Source: Rehmannia glutinosa (lineage: Eukaryota > Streptophyta > Magnoliopsida > Lamiales > Orobanchaceae). From it: a DNA stretch of 64,000 nt. This document shows, one piece after another, positions 1-9,682 of this stretch. Numbering within the stretch: position 1 is the first letter of the stretch; the number at the start of each line of letters is the position of its first letter. The stretch is taken from assembly GCA_016081115.2 (NCBI GenBank), contig JABTTQ020001745.1:434001-498000 (forward strand). The letters run 5' to 3'. The position numbers and the translations under genes are program-made. The notes under the pieces are model-generated. The model worked only from the letters and a program-made list of their open reading frames with translations, ran no database searches and was not told the DNA's origin.

Positions 1-219
1 TATACTTATTAACAAAGAACACACACTGACTTATTAAGCACATGTGTGCACCAATCCAACTGTTTTATGTTTTCCACCACAACAATCGAACGTAACACAC
101 CAAAATCCACATTCCTATTGGCACTTGGTGTTAAAAATGAAGACAATGAAAATAAAACAAAAAACGCTTAAAGTCGTCACCACCGTCCACCATACTCTCC
201 AAAATAGACCTAAAATACT

Positions 220-560
220 TCAAACCGACGCCTTAAACTTATACCTAGCATTCCAATCGGTCATTAGAGGTAAACTTTCATTATTTCTTAAAACATCACA
301 CCCTTCGTTCATTCGCGGAAGGAAGCAATCATGAATATCCTCCGCCGTCACAACAAAACTCCTATTTTGATCAATCCTAAGGAGCCGACTTGTACCATTG
401 AAATTGCCAATTAACCACCTCGGGAGTTTTGTTGGGATTGCATTCACCCGGACATCTTCAAGAGACCTCCAAAGCCAATGGCTTCAACGCGTCTCTCTTT
501 TGAGCATCGTAAGTTTGGATATGACTTCACACTGCATCGCGCGGTCTACATTGTGTGACA
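220..560 (-). pseudogene. Fragment of a Ulp1/plant-mobile-domain type transposon protein
   Basis: Read on the minus strand, this stretch gives VEAIGFGGLLK followed, after a one-base frame change near position 444, by IPTKLPRWLIGNF and then FVVTAEDIHDCFLPR. The pattern (IGFG..L, then IP..L..WL...F, then a T.EDVH-like motif) is what I know from the N-terminal part of plant MULE-associated Ulp1-type and mobile-domain proteins. No protease or transposase domain follows, and the frame is broken, so this is a decayed fragment. A minus-strand open stretch at 657-860 could be more of the same gene but has no recognisable motif. Assignment rests on motif memory only. Confidence 0.5.
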
Positions 561-887
561 AAATCATCGCAAAAAATGTGGGAAAAAAAAAAAAAAGGTT
601 AGTGCTTGTACTTTAAATTGCGAGACACTAAAAACTGTTGAGAAAGTATAGACGTATTAGCTCTTTTTCTTTTCAAAGCAAGATTTTTCTCTTGCAGATC
701 TTCTTAGGTGGAATATATTCCTCACTTGGGAGGATGGGTCGTCGTATGGAACAAGAGCTAATGGAGGGATATCGGCATTTTTGACCTCCTCTTCACCAGG
801 TCTCTTCATACGCACCATTTTTATTATTACGCAAACACATAAAAACACCAAAGAAATCAAAAACTAGACTTATTCAAAGATTTAAAA

Positions 888-1720
888 GAAACACAATGCG
901 AAGCACATAAGCGAGGACACTATGGTTATGGGCTAATACATTTCAAAGTGTAACAACTAATACAATTGAGAGTAACAACTAATACAAAACATCCCCAATA
1001 ATATACACTTTATATAACCGTATTACTATTCAAACAACCTAATAATACATTTAAAAGAAAAACAAAACAACAACAAAAAACCGGGAAATGTGATTTTGCA
1101 CTAATACTTTTCAAAGTGTAACAACTAATACAATTGAGAATACCAAGTAATACAAAATAAAAAAACATCCAATGAAGAAAACATATACACAGTTGCTTGT
1201 TATCGCAAGCACCAACAACATAAAACACCACGAAATAGAAAACTAAAGACTATTCGGACTATTCGAGTAATCATTACATTTTCGGTGTAATGCCTAATAC
1301 TATTCGAGAGTAAAGTACTACATTTAAAAGAAACCAGGAAGCAAAGAAAGACATAAGCGGGGACACTATGGTTTTGGACTAATACATTTCATTTAACAAC
1401 TAATACAATTTAGAGTAACAACTAATACAAAAACCACCAATAATATACACTTCACTACATGCCATAAAAAAGAGAGAAATCATTACTAACACTTAAAGCA
1501 TAAACAAAAGATATACTATTCAAACAAAATACGAATACAATTTATGAAAAAATGTAATGAAGAAAGATAAAAAAAATGTAGTTTTGCACTAATACTTTTC
1601 TTTGTAACAACTAATACAATTGAGAATAACAAGTAATACAAAATAAAAAAAACCTCCAACATAAAAAACAGGGCAGAAACTTGAGAACAGAAGAAAACAT
1701 ATACATCATTCCTAATACTT
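888..1720. repeat. Diverged direct tandem duplication, period about 450-490 bp
   Basis: The block around 888-1200 recurs at about 1331-1710. Shared phrases in the same order are 'ggacactatggtt', 'taacaactaatacaat', 'gcactaatacttttc' and 'aagtaatacaaaataaaa'. Within each copy the short phrase 'aactaatacaa' also recurs. No coding signal is visible. It could be an internal or subterminal part of an old transposon. Confidence 0.6.
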
Positions 1721-2771
1721 TACATGATAAAAACTAATACATTATGAACTAACTACTAATACATTTAGGAAAATGTTTGTATAACTTAAATGTTTAGTAA
1801 CAAAAACACATAAACAAACAGAAAATAACAAAACCTACGGAAAACCGAGAAAATAGGGTTTGGAATTCGAAAAATCAAACAAATCACCACAAAACTTTAA
1901 ACACTACGGACGAAACTACCGTTTTCAAAGTTAAACCGGTGCATGAATCAAGCATTACCTTATTTGACGAACAGGAACTTCGGAGAACGCGAAGGAGATG
2001 TGCTCTTCTGTCAAGCTCGAACTCAAACTCGGACGAAAATGGACGAAAAATTCACGACCAGCACCACCAGCGAACGCACTCTTTCTCCCGAACTCGTAAG
2101 TTTTTTTGCCTCTCGTAGGTTTTTTTGCGATGTTGAGAAGGGGAGGAGTTCGAGAAATGAAGAGGTGTAACCGACAAGCCACGTTCAATGGGAGGACGGT
2201 TCAATGTTTTTGTCGCCATTTGAAATTGAAAAGCGGTTCAAATAACACTTAACAGAATTACAAAAATGCCCCTAGCAGCGAAATGACAAAATTGCCATTA
2301 TTATGGCGCGGATCCGGGTCGGTCGATCCGTTTAACGGTTCGCACTTAGACGGTCGGCCCGATGGAGTTTTTGTGATTTTTTAAAGTTAAGAGGAAATGT
2401 AGAATTTAGGGGTATGATAGTGAAAGATGATGGGGGTGGTGTGGAGCTAGAAAAAGTTAAGAGGGGTGGCCAAAGGAAAAACAGTGTGTTAAAGTGGGGG
2501 TCTAGCTGGTCTGAGACTGGCAACTTTGACAAGTTAAGGTGGGTTCAGTAAATGCACCAGACCTGCACCCTTCTGTTTATTTACATTTACATCAATTTGG
2601 TAAAAATATGTAACTCTCACGCAACCAAAAATTTCTGTTTTTGTACTTATCTCTCTTAACTTTTTTTGCCTTTATCTTGGAATTTAATTATCAAAACTTA
2701 ATTTCAATTTAATTTCTTATTGTCTTGCAATTAATTATGATAAAAACCATTACTTACAATCTGGACCAGTG
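1721..2771. other. AT-rich stretch with a more GC-rich part at 1940-2540, no gene called
   Basis: Short open frames exist on both strands (for example 1955-2188 minus, which ends next to a GTAATG donor-like site at about 1957). None has a recognisable domain. The minus-strand one could be a first exon of the decayed transposon gene at 220-560, but nothing proves a link. 2280-2345 is locally GC-rich without recognisable content. Confidence 0.35.
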
Positions 2772-3254
2772 TTTTAAATACCGTACCGGTGATTAAACCG
2801 GTCAAGCCACCGGTAAGCGGTTCAACCGGTCGGACCGGTTCAACCGTTTTTACCGGTTTTACCATTTTAATAAAAGATAATTATATTTGATATTATATTA
2901 TATAAAATATCGATGTAATTCATTAATATAAAAAGAAAAGTTGTATATATGTATAGTTAAAAGGAAAATATCTATATATTTAGCTCAAATTTCAAATAAT
3001 GACATAAATATATTAAATATTAAGTTTATAAATTTTATTTTTATAAAAAAAATAAAAACAAAAAAAATTAAAAAAAATAGCAAAAACCGGTTGAACTGGT
3101 ATTTAACCGGTTTTTGGCCGGTATGTTCCGATTTGACCGGTATTGACCGGTTTAACCGCAAAACGGTTTTTAGGGCCTTATTATACCGGACCGACCACCC
3201 AGATCCGAGATAACCCGTTGAACCGGCCGATGCAGACGGTCCGGTATTTAAAAA
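2772..3254. mobile_element. hAT-like non-autonomous element with ACCGGT-rich ends
   Basis: The 483-bp block starts with 'ttttaaataccgtaccgg' and its other end, reverse-complemented, starts 'ttttaaataccggaccg', giving terminal inverted repeats of about 18 bp. Both subterminal zones (2783-2860 and 3085-3240) are crowded with ACCGGT/AACCGGT motifs, while the middle is almost pure A/T. No transposase is encoded. No clear 8-bp target duplication is visible, so the superfamily is inferred from the subterminal-repeat architecture. Confidence 0.6.
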
Positions 3255-3719
3255 GTTGATGATCGGACTGAAATATCACACCGTGTTTCATCTAATATAT
3301 TCCAAATATCACTGATCAATACACGTTCCATGTGTATATTAATGATATTATCTATACACTTGGCAGTACTAGTAATACTTGGAATATTATGAAATGAAAA
3401 TATTTACATTGCGATTAAATATACTATCATTTTGGAAAATTTCTTCCTACTATAGAATAGTGTGAAAAAATTGTTATAGAAAAAGAAGTGTTTTTTGAAA
3501 ATGTGAATGGATGCGAAATGAAATGTAATGATGAAAGATGACGTGATATAAAAATAGTAAAACAATGATTGAATATGATAGTAGTTAAAAATATGTGTGT
3601 GAGTGAATAATAAAATTAATGGGAAAATATGCAATAATGATTTTTTTTGGGAAATGGGTCATCTGATATTCATTTTTAAACCAAACAAGGATCTGTTATT
3701 TTAGATGGAGTCATCAACA
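3255..3719. other. AT-rich intergenic DNA
   Basis: No recognisable gene or element. The short open frames have biased A/T-driven composition. Confidence 0.5.
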
Positions 3720-4000
3720 GGGCTAAGAATCTTACCTTTACTTAGATAGGGGTATCGGTACCACGCTCTTCCGTGCTCGTAGGTTGACTCCCCTATGCAT
3801 CCCGACAAAGGTCTCATAAACGTGCTCTTCCCTTATGCATCCAACCGCTTCACTAATGTGAATAGGTTATACAGAAGGGTGGGTTGGTTATACTCTTATG
3901 CGCCTTCCTTCTTCGAACCTTTTGGTATGTATTGCCCCCTAACTATAGATCAGATCCACCAGACCGAGAAACTTCAATTCCGCACTGCTGCTGGGTAGAT
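3720..4000. other. GC-richer block, possible organelle-derived insertion
   Basis: About 280 bp of roughly balanced base composition is bounded on both sides by strongly AT-rich DNA. A 67-codon plus-strand frame (3795-3998) with low-bias composition runs through it. The texture resembles plant mitochondrial intergenic DNA, but I cannot name a matching organelle locus. It could also be an old transposon piece. Confidence 0.3.
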
Positions 4001-5040
4001 GTGATTGGTGTAAATAAAGTGAGAAAAAAAATGAGAGTGAAAGAATAGTATATTTTCAAAAATATTGGTAGACGATCACATTTCTGGATTAAAAAAAATA
4101 GAACGAAAAGTCAAATTATCTTGTATCCAAGAACAACCTTAATGTGTGCATTATTTACAATTCTCCATCATACGTCCCAAAAAAAACATTGTTTAAACAT
4201 TGTTTATACAATCTTGTGTTTTAATTTGGAGTTAAATATCATATTTAAGTCACAAATGCGCGTCAAGCATATAAAAGTATGTTTAAAAAATATCTTATAT
4301 AATTAAGATATAACTTTAAAAGTATATTAAAAAGTATTTTATATAATTAAGATATATTTATAATTTGAAATATGCAATTAAATACAATTTGAATAAATGT
4401 CCATAGCATGTCATATATCATCTTTATATTATGCGACCCTCGTCAGATTGTTCCACATACAATGACCGTCCTCACCCGATCAGTTTTTATATTTCATTTC
4501 TTAAATAAATTGAGTAGAATCCAATATAATACAACTCAAATTTACTTAATTTTAATCGAATTACAAAATTGTGTTTGGTTCTTATTTTAAAATATTATTA
4601 ATTGAATTGAATTTGAACGAAATTTAATCAAAATCGAACCCGAACTGAGCTTAAATAAATTTGTAATAAACTTAATTTGAAGTCTGAGTATCGAATAACA
4701 TAATTTTTCTATAGTAATTAATTGAGAGTCAACATTTGTATGAAAAGACTTGAAAAAGAGTGTTACCCCTGGTCATGAGTCATGACTCAATAGTATGGTA
4801 CATGAAATTAATAAATTAATAAAAAGAAGCAAGTCAAATCTCAAATCCAAGATGAAAATAAATTAATTTGTAAAATTGAATAAGAGGTAGAAGCAAGTAT
4901 TTATGATTCACATGAGATGGAGGGGTCAGCATTTCAGAACAAAACCAGCTAACCAGAGATTACAACTCAGGTTAAAAACCAAAATACAAGTGGTTAACTA
5001 AGGACAACCACAAAACCAAGATCTTTTATTATCTACAGTT
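4001..5040. promoter_or_regulatory. Upstream region of the ZHD gene
   Basis: About 1 kb of AT-rich DNA upstream of the transcription-factor gene, with no coding signal. I cannot place a TATA box with confidence. The one clear element is the 14-base palindrome at 4776-4789, listed separately. Confidence 0.4.
4776..4789. promoter_or_regulatory. Perfect palindrome of two overlapping bZIP-type half elements
   Basis: The sequence TGAGTCATGACTCA is a perfect 14-base palindrome containing TGAGTCA and TGACTCA. TGA(G/C)TCA is the GCN4-type core bound by plant bZIP factors. It lies about 510 bp upstream of the ZHD start codon. A regulatory role is inferred from motif and position only. Confidence 0.35.
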
Positions 5041-5296
5041 TTCTCATTATCATCATCATCATCTCTCTCTCTCTCTCTTAAGCTCTTTCTTTCTCCCTTC
5101 TTTCACACATCTTATTCTCTACCCCCTTCCCCACACCCCTTTAAGATTCTTGCTTCTGCTTTTTTTTCTTTCAAAACCCAAACTCCCATCTCTAATCACA
5201 AACTGTTAAAACCCAAAATAAAAAATTAAACCAAAAAAAAAAAAAAAGAAAATCCCCTGTTTAAAAAACCCCCCCTTACATGCTGTTTGAGCTGCC
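5041..5296 (+). promoter_or_regulatory. CT-rich leader (probable 5' UTR) of the ZHD gene with a (TC)n run
   Basis: A pyrimidine-rich stretch with a TC microsatellite at 5062-5078 precedes an A-rich run and the start codon. CT-rich leaders just downstream of the transcription start are common in plants. The exact start site cannot be read from the sequence. Confidence 0.5.
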
Positions 5297-5306
5297 ATGG
5301 ACTTGA
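5280..5306 (+). CDS. Short upstream ORF overlapping the ZHD start codon
   Basis: An ATG at 5280 opens an 8-codon frame (MLFELPWT) that ends at TGA 5304-5306, ten bases past the A of the ZHD start codon and in a different frame. Its context is weak (T at -3, C at +4), whereas the ZHD ATG has G at -3 and G at +4. If the leader includes position 5280, some ribosomes would start here and miss the main start, lowering ZHD output. The effect is inferred; the overlap is read directly. Confidence 0.5.
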   Translation: MLFELPWT

Positions 5307-6307
5307 GCAATTCAACAGTGAAGACACCTGAGGCCGAAACGGAGACTCCGACCCGGATCCAACCCGCCAAGCCCTCCCCCTTCACCAACGGCGTCCTCAA
5401 ACGCCACGCGCCGCTGCATCTCCACCCCCCTGTCGTCGTCACCTACAAGGAATGCCTCAAGAACCACGCCGCCGCGCTCGGCGGCCATGCCGTCGACGGC
5501 TGCGGCGAGTTCATGCCCTCACCGGCTTCCAACCCATCCGACCCCACCTCGCTAAAATGCGCCGCGTGCGGCTGCCACCGCAACTTCCACCGCCGCGAGC
5601 CGGAGGACCCGCTCCTCCTCCCCAGCGCCGTCCCGGCCCTCGAGTACCGGCCGCACCACCGCCACCACCCCCCTCCTCCAGCTCCGCCGCCTCCTCCTCC
5701 CCAGCGCGTGAACAGCGGCGGAAGCAGCCCGAATAACTCGCCGTCTCCGCCGCCGATCTCCTCCTCGTACTACCCCTCGGCGCCGCACATGCTGTTGGCC
5801 CTCAGCCACGGCCTCTCCAACCCTCCTCCCGACGGCGGCGGCGCTCCGATCTCCGCCATTATGACCAGCCCCAATAGCAGCGGCCGGAAACGGTTCCGCA
5901 CGAAGTTCACACACGAGCAGAAGGAGAAAATGCTGGAACTCGCGGAGCGCGTGGGGTGGAAAATGCAGAAGAGGGACGAAGATGTAATTAATGAATTCTG
6001 CAGCGAAATTGGAGTGGACAAAGGGGTTTTCAAAGTGTGGATGCATAACAACAAGAACACTTTCGGTAAAAAAGATCATATTCAAACACCTCAGTTCTCT
6101 AACACCAGAATTGCTATCTCCACTCCACCCCCACCAGCCACCACCACTAATGGAAGTGAAGCCAATATTTACAGTTCTATTGGAGTGGAAAATAATGACA
6201 GCAAAGAAAATGTTCATCATGGACAAGAATTGAGCCACAATCATCTTCATCATGATAACAATACTAGTGCTCATATTCTTGGTACTAATGGCTCTTCTTC
6301 TTCTTGA
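5297..6307 (+). CDS. ZHD: Zinc-finger homeodomain (ZF-HD) transcription factor
   Basis: The 336-residue intronless gene encodes a nuclear DNA-binding protein of the plant-specific ZF-HD family. Residues 50-100 form the ZF-HD dimerisation zinc finger: YKECLKNHAA, then GGHAVDGCGEFMPS, then LKCAACGCHRNFHRR with the expected Cys/His residues. A His/Pro-rich linker (about 118-137) and a Ser/Pro-rich linker follow. Residues 198-260 are the homeodomain, with RFRTKFT at its start and the recognition-helix motif VWMHNNKNTF at 247-256. The tail is His/Asn/Ser-rich. Family members use the finger to form homo- and heterodimers, bind ATTA-core sites, usually lack introns and act in development. The ATG at 5297 has a strong context and is the first in frame. 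The first two thirds are much more GC-rich than the last third. The exact paralogue number is not assigned. No disabling change is seen. Confidence 0.95.
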   Translation: MDLSNSTVKTPEAETETPTRIQPAKPSPFTNGVLKRHAPLHLHPPVVVTYKECLKNHAAALGGHAVDGCGEFMPSPASNPSDPTSLKCAACGCHRNFHRREPEDPLLLPSAVPALEYRPHHRHHPPPPAPPPPPPQRVNSGGSSPNNSPSPPPISSSYYPSAPHMLLALSHGLSNPPPDGGGAPISAIMTSPNSSGRKRFRTKFTHEQKEKMLELAERVGWKMQKRDEDVINEFCSEIGVDKGVFKVWMHNNKNTFGKKDHIQTPQFSNTRIAISTPPPPATTTNGSEANIYSSIGVENNDSKENVHHGQELSHNHLHHDNNTSAHILGTNGSSSS

Positions 6308-7180
6308 TCTTTTAATGGGATTATGATTCTAAAATAAGTTTTTTTTTTAGATAGTTTCTAATTAAGATCTGCTTATTTAGATTATTTTTTTGCCTTTAAT
6401 TTTGTTTTTTTGAGTAGCTATTAGTATGACTAGTCTTGATCAAATTTCTGAGGTTTCAAAAATGGAGGAATTATTATTTAATTTATGATTTGGCATGCAT
6501 GAAATGATATTTAATTTTTAAGTTGTTTGAAAAGAAACAGAGGGGGTGGTTTGTCTGAAATGCAGCAGCAAAAAGCAGTAGTGTTACATGAATTTGGGGC
6601 GGTTATATTAAATAATTTATAATTACATCTTACCTTATTTTACTTTTATCTGAGCAAAGAAGATTGATGATACCCAGGTTTTTAATGTTCTCTAATAAAA
6701 AAATATTCCTAAGTTGATTAATTTAATGTGCTTTAAGATCATGTCATGATCTCTTTCTTTTATTCTTGCATCTTTTACTTTACCTTATGACTTTAATCTT
6801 TATCCAAGTGGGATATTGAAAGATAAGACATTTCCATTTTTAAGGGTTTTGTTGTTTACTAATTTTCAATTTTAGATGTGTTCTCCTAACCTAATTCTTA
6901 ATCATTCTTGATGAGGAAAATATTTAATATTTCTTTTGTGGTACACATGATGTTTGTTCTCCATCTTTTGAAGCAATCAGAGTACTTTCTACCTTTATGT
7001 TGGTGAGCTTAATTTGGTAATAAAGCTATACATAATTAGCTGAGTCTGTGGCTGCATAATTGCCAACTTAGCTAATTTAACCTCAGGGTTAGTGAGATTT
7101 GTACAAAAATATTGACTTCCTTTTACGGAAAGTAGAAATAATTATTGATGATTAGAAAGGTGACATATATATTATAATAA
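6308..7180 (+). other. ZHD 3' flank and AT-rich spacer
   Basis: AT-rich, no ORF of note. An AATAAA hexamer at 6694-6699 and looser A-rich hexamers near 6330 could serve as polyadenylation signals. None can be chosen from sequence alone. Confidence 0.35.
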
Positions 7181-7206
7181 GGGATAATTATCAAAATTAT
7201 CCTTAA

Positions 7207-7280
7207 GAAAAAAAAGTTAATTAGGTTAATTTAACAAAGTATTGCCATTTAAAAATCAAATTAACAAAATACCGCAAAAA
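7207..7280 (+). repeat. MULE1 left terminal inverted repeat (inner part)
   Basis: Imperfect inverted match, about 75 bp, to 13500-13574. Landmarks are 'gttaattaggttaa', 'gtattgccat' and 'taccgcaaaaa'. Confidence 0.7.
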
Positions 7281-7350
7281 AAAATTCAAAAACAGGTGAA
7301 AACCTGTAGAAAACAGAGTTCGTACCGCTGTTTTTTTTTTTTAAATCCTT

Positions 7351-7389
7351 TAGAAAACAGAGTTTCAAAGTTTGAAACTCTGTTTTCTA
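7351..7389. repeat. MULE1 left subterminal perfect hairpin
   Basis: Two 19-base arms, perfectly complementary, separated by a single G at 7370. The arm core is GAAAACAGAG. A second, imperfect hairpin with the same core lies at about 7477-7504, and further single copies occur at 7308-7320 and 7421-7430. Confidence 0.85.
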
Positions 7390-7739
7390 ATCAACATAAT
7401 TTTTTTTAAATTTTAATTTGGAAAACAGAGATTTTTTCAGTTTTTTTATTTTTCAATTTTTTTATTTTCGAATATAGAAAACAGAGATTGTGTAATCTGT
7501 TTTCAGTTTTTTTTTTTATTATCGGATATTTTTTGTAAAAATTACTAAAATGCATACACCATTTTTCGAAATATAAAATAACAAATTCATTACAACCCGG
7601 TTACATAATAAATCCTACAAGCCGATTACACAATTTTAAAACATAAGTAAATTGCATAATTTAAAAACAACTAAAAATCACACAATTTAAAATCGTACAA
7701 CAACTGAAATATTAAACATCAGTCATGGCGTGAAGAACT

Positions 7740-8385
7740 TTCTTGCTTAAAATTATCTCCAAACTTAGGTTTTGGTGGCAAGTAGCGCGAAGGGGGAGCC
7801 GGAAAATTGCTTGAGCATTGTGTCTCTGGCTCCGGTTTCTTGAAAAGTGTTCCAGTTTGTCAAATAAAGGTTCTCCCTCTAACATATAAGCATCTGGAGT
7901 AACGATTTCATCACCTTAGAAAAACAAAAAAAATATGAGTCGCTAAATTTACGTAGAACAAAGACTGAATATTATATAGTAGAGTTACATAAGAATATTT
8001 AATTTACCGCTTGCCACGAAACCCAGTCTTTTTCCGTTGCGTGCACAAAATTCAGCTTGCGATCCCAGTATACACCCGGTGTGCTCAACATTTTGGCAAA
8101 CAAGGTGTAAAGAGCTTGAAGATGTTTCACTCGTTAACTTACTTCTGCATACTTAAAGTTGCAGTCAAATGTTCCTTTTAGAATAGCTCTAGCCGTCATT
8201 ATCGAAACACTGTTGTTTTCTTCACCAACAACCCAGTTCCCTTTGCTCATCTCGCTTAGAAGAGAATCGGCGAGGATGATGTCCATCGGCAGCGTCCATT
8301 TTGTTTTTTTTTTCATTATATAATGTCTGCAATAACTGAGAATTTGGTTTTCGTGGGGGTGGTAGAGGAGACCAATTGAATTCAT
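7740..8385 (-). pseudogene. MYB/SANT-like (Myb_DNA-bind_3 type) gene remnant in MULE1
   Basis: Exon 1 (about 8385-8001, minus) reads KWTLPMDIILADSLLSEM, then a TAA stop at about 8130, then in the same frame RVKHLQALYTLFAKML, GVYWDRKLNFVHATEKDW and VSWQA. The spacing of W, the leucines, 'GVYWD' and 'A.EKDW' fits the Myb/SANT-like domain of plant transposon-associated and L10-interacting-MYB-type proteins. A GTAAAT donor follows at about 8008. The next exon starts near 7918 after a CTAAG acceptor and reads DAYMLEGEPLF, the usual follow-on segment of this family. Such proteins act as DNA-binding partners of transposases in Harbinger elements; here the gene lies inside a MULE. The in-frame stop makes it a pseudogene. 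Confidence 0.6.
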
Positions 8386-9180
8386 CCATTTGAATATGTA
8401 TATGATATGAATGTAAGAAAATTTATGTGAATGTGGTAGATGAGAATAGTTTCAGAAGCAATGCATATTTTGTGGTAAGTTTGAGCATGTATTTATAGAC
8501 CATTTGTAAATCTGATAAAATAATTTTGATAAGACATATCACTGCAAAGCTGATAAGTTAAATCGACAAGATTGACAACCGCATAAAGCTAATAAGGTAC
8601 AACTGACAAGACTAAACAACTGCATAAAGCTGACATTTGATAAAGAGGTGATGACAAGACATATCACTGCAAAGGTGATAAGACTATATCTGATAAAACT
8701 AATAAAAATAAATTACTTAATTTCATACAACCCTTAATCATTGTCCAAAAAATATTTAATTAAATTATCTAATGTCCAACCCTTTGTTCTAATGAAAATA
8801 AGTATCATAATGTCCTCCAGTGCCACAAGTACGTCTATTCCTCTTTCGCCTACTCCGTCTTCTACTCGGTGGTGGTGGAGTAACATGCTCCTCATCTGGA
8901 GTCGCGGAGTCTGAACGTCTATCATCATGCATAGATGAAAATGACGGATACAGAATGGGTGATGTATCATATGCACGTCGATTGGTGGCATGTCTAGGAG
9001 GCTCGGGATATGGTATGGTGTACTGATGTCCCAAATCCAAACCAAGAAAATTTGTGAATGATTATGTAAATGGTACCGGACCTACATCCGGTGTAAAATG
9101 GATAGGTCCTTGCGTATGTACTGGCTCAGGGACATAATAACCACCTGTGTCAACTGAAAACCGATGCATAGAACTAGACG

Positions 9181-9350
9181 GACCCGCACCATCATGCATA
9201 GTACCTGTAAATCGATGTGCAGAAGTGGATGGACCCGTATCATCACGAGTAGGAGCTGTGAATCGAAGAGCAGACGTGGATGGACCCGCATCATCATGCG
9301 TAGTAGCTGTGAATTGACGTGCAGAAGTAGATGGACCCGCATCAACTGAA
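9181..9350 (-). repeat. 51-bp coding tandem repeat in the PMD last exon
   Basis: Units begin at 9181, 9232, 9283 and 9334 with 'gacccg', an exact 51-bp period. On the minus strand each encodes a 17-residue Ser/Thr-rich unit. Confidence 0.85.
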
Positions 9351-9394
9351 TGTCTACGCGATGTAGCACGTGAACTGCTCTGCCTCCCTACATG

Positions 9395-9682
9395 TAGAGC
9401 TGTCAAAAGACCGGGTCGGGCCAGCCCGGCCCGAGCCCACTGGGCTTTTCGAAAAATTGGGTCGGGTCGGGCCGAACAGTGCACCGGGCTGCGGAAATGG
9501 GGAATCCAGCCCGTCCTAAAAATAAAAATTACATTGAAAAAGTCGGACTTTCCGGGCTAGCCCGCCGGGCCGGGCTTTTGAGGCCCGACTTTTTTCGGAC
9601 CTAGAAAAATAGAGCCCAGCATATTAGAAAATCGGGCTGGTTCGGGCCGACCCATTAGGCCGGGCCGGAATTGATAGCTCTA
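9395..9682. mobile_element. hAT-type MITE inserted in the PMD exon
   Basis: A 288-bp element with inverted termini TAGAGCTGTCAA and TAGAGCTATCAA, flanked by the exact 8-bp duplication CCTACATG at 9387-9394 and 9683-9690. The inside is GC-rich with many GGGCC/CCCGG motifs and no ORF. An 8-bp duplication is the mark of hAT transposition. On the minus strand the host reading frame runs HTHVG up to the insertion and continues RQSSSRA after it once one duplication copy is ignored. Confidence 0.93.

Noticed and set aside
5552..6274. 240-codon minus-strand open frame under the ZHD gene
   Set aside because: Low-complexity shadow of the GC-rich ZHD coding sequence on the other strand.
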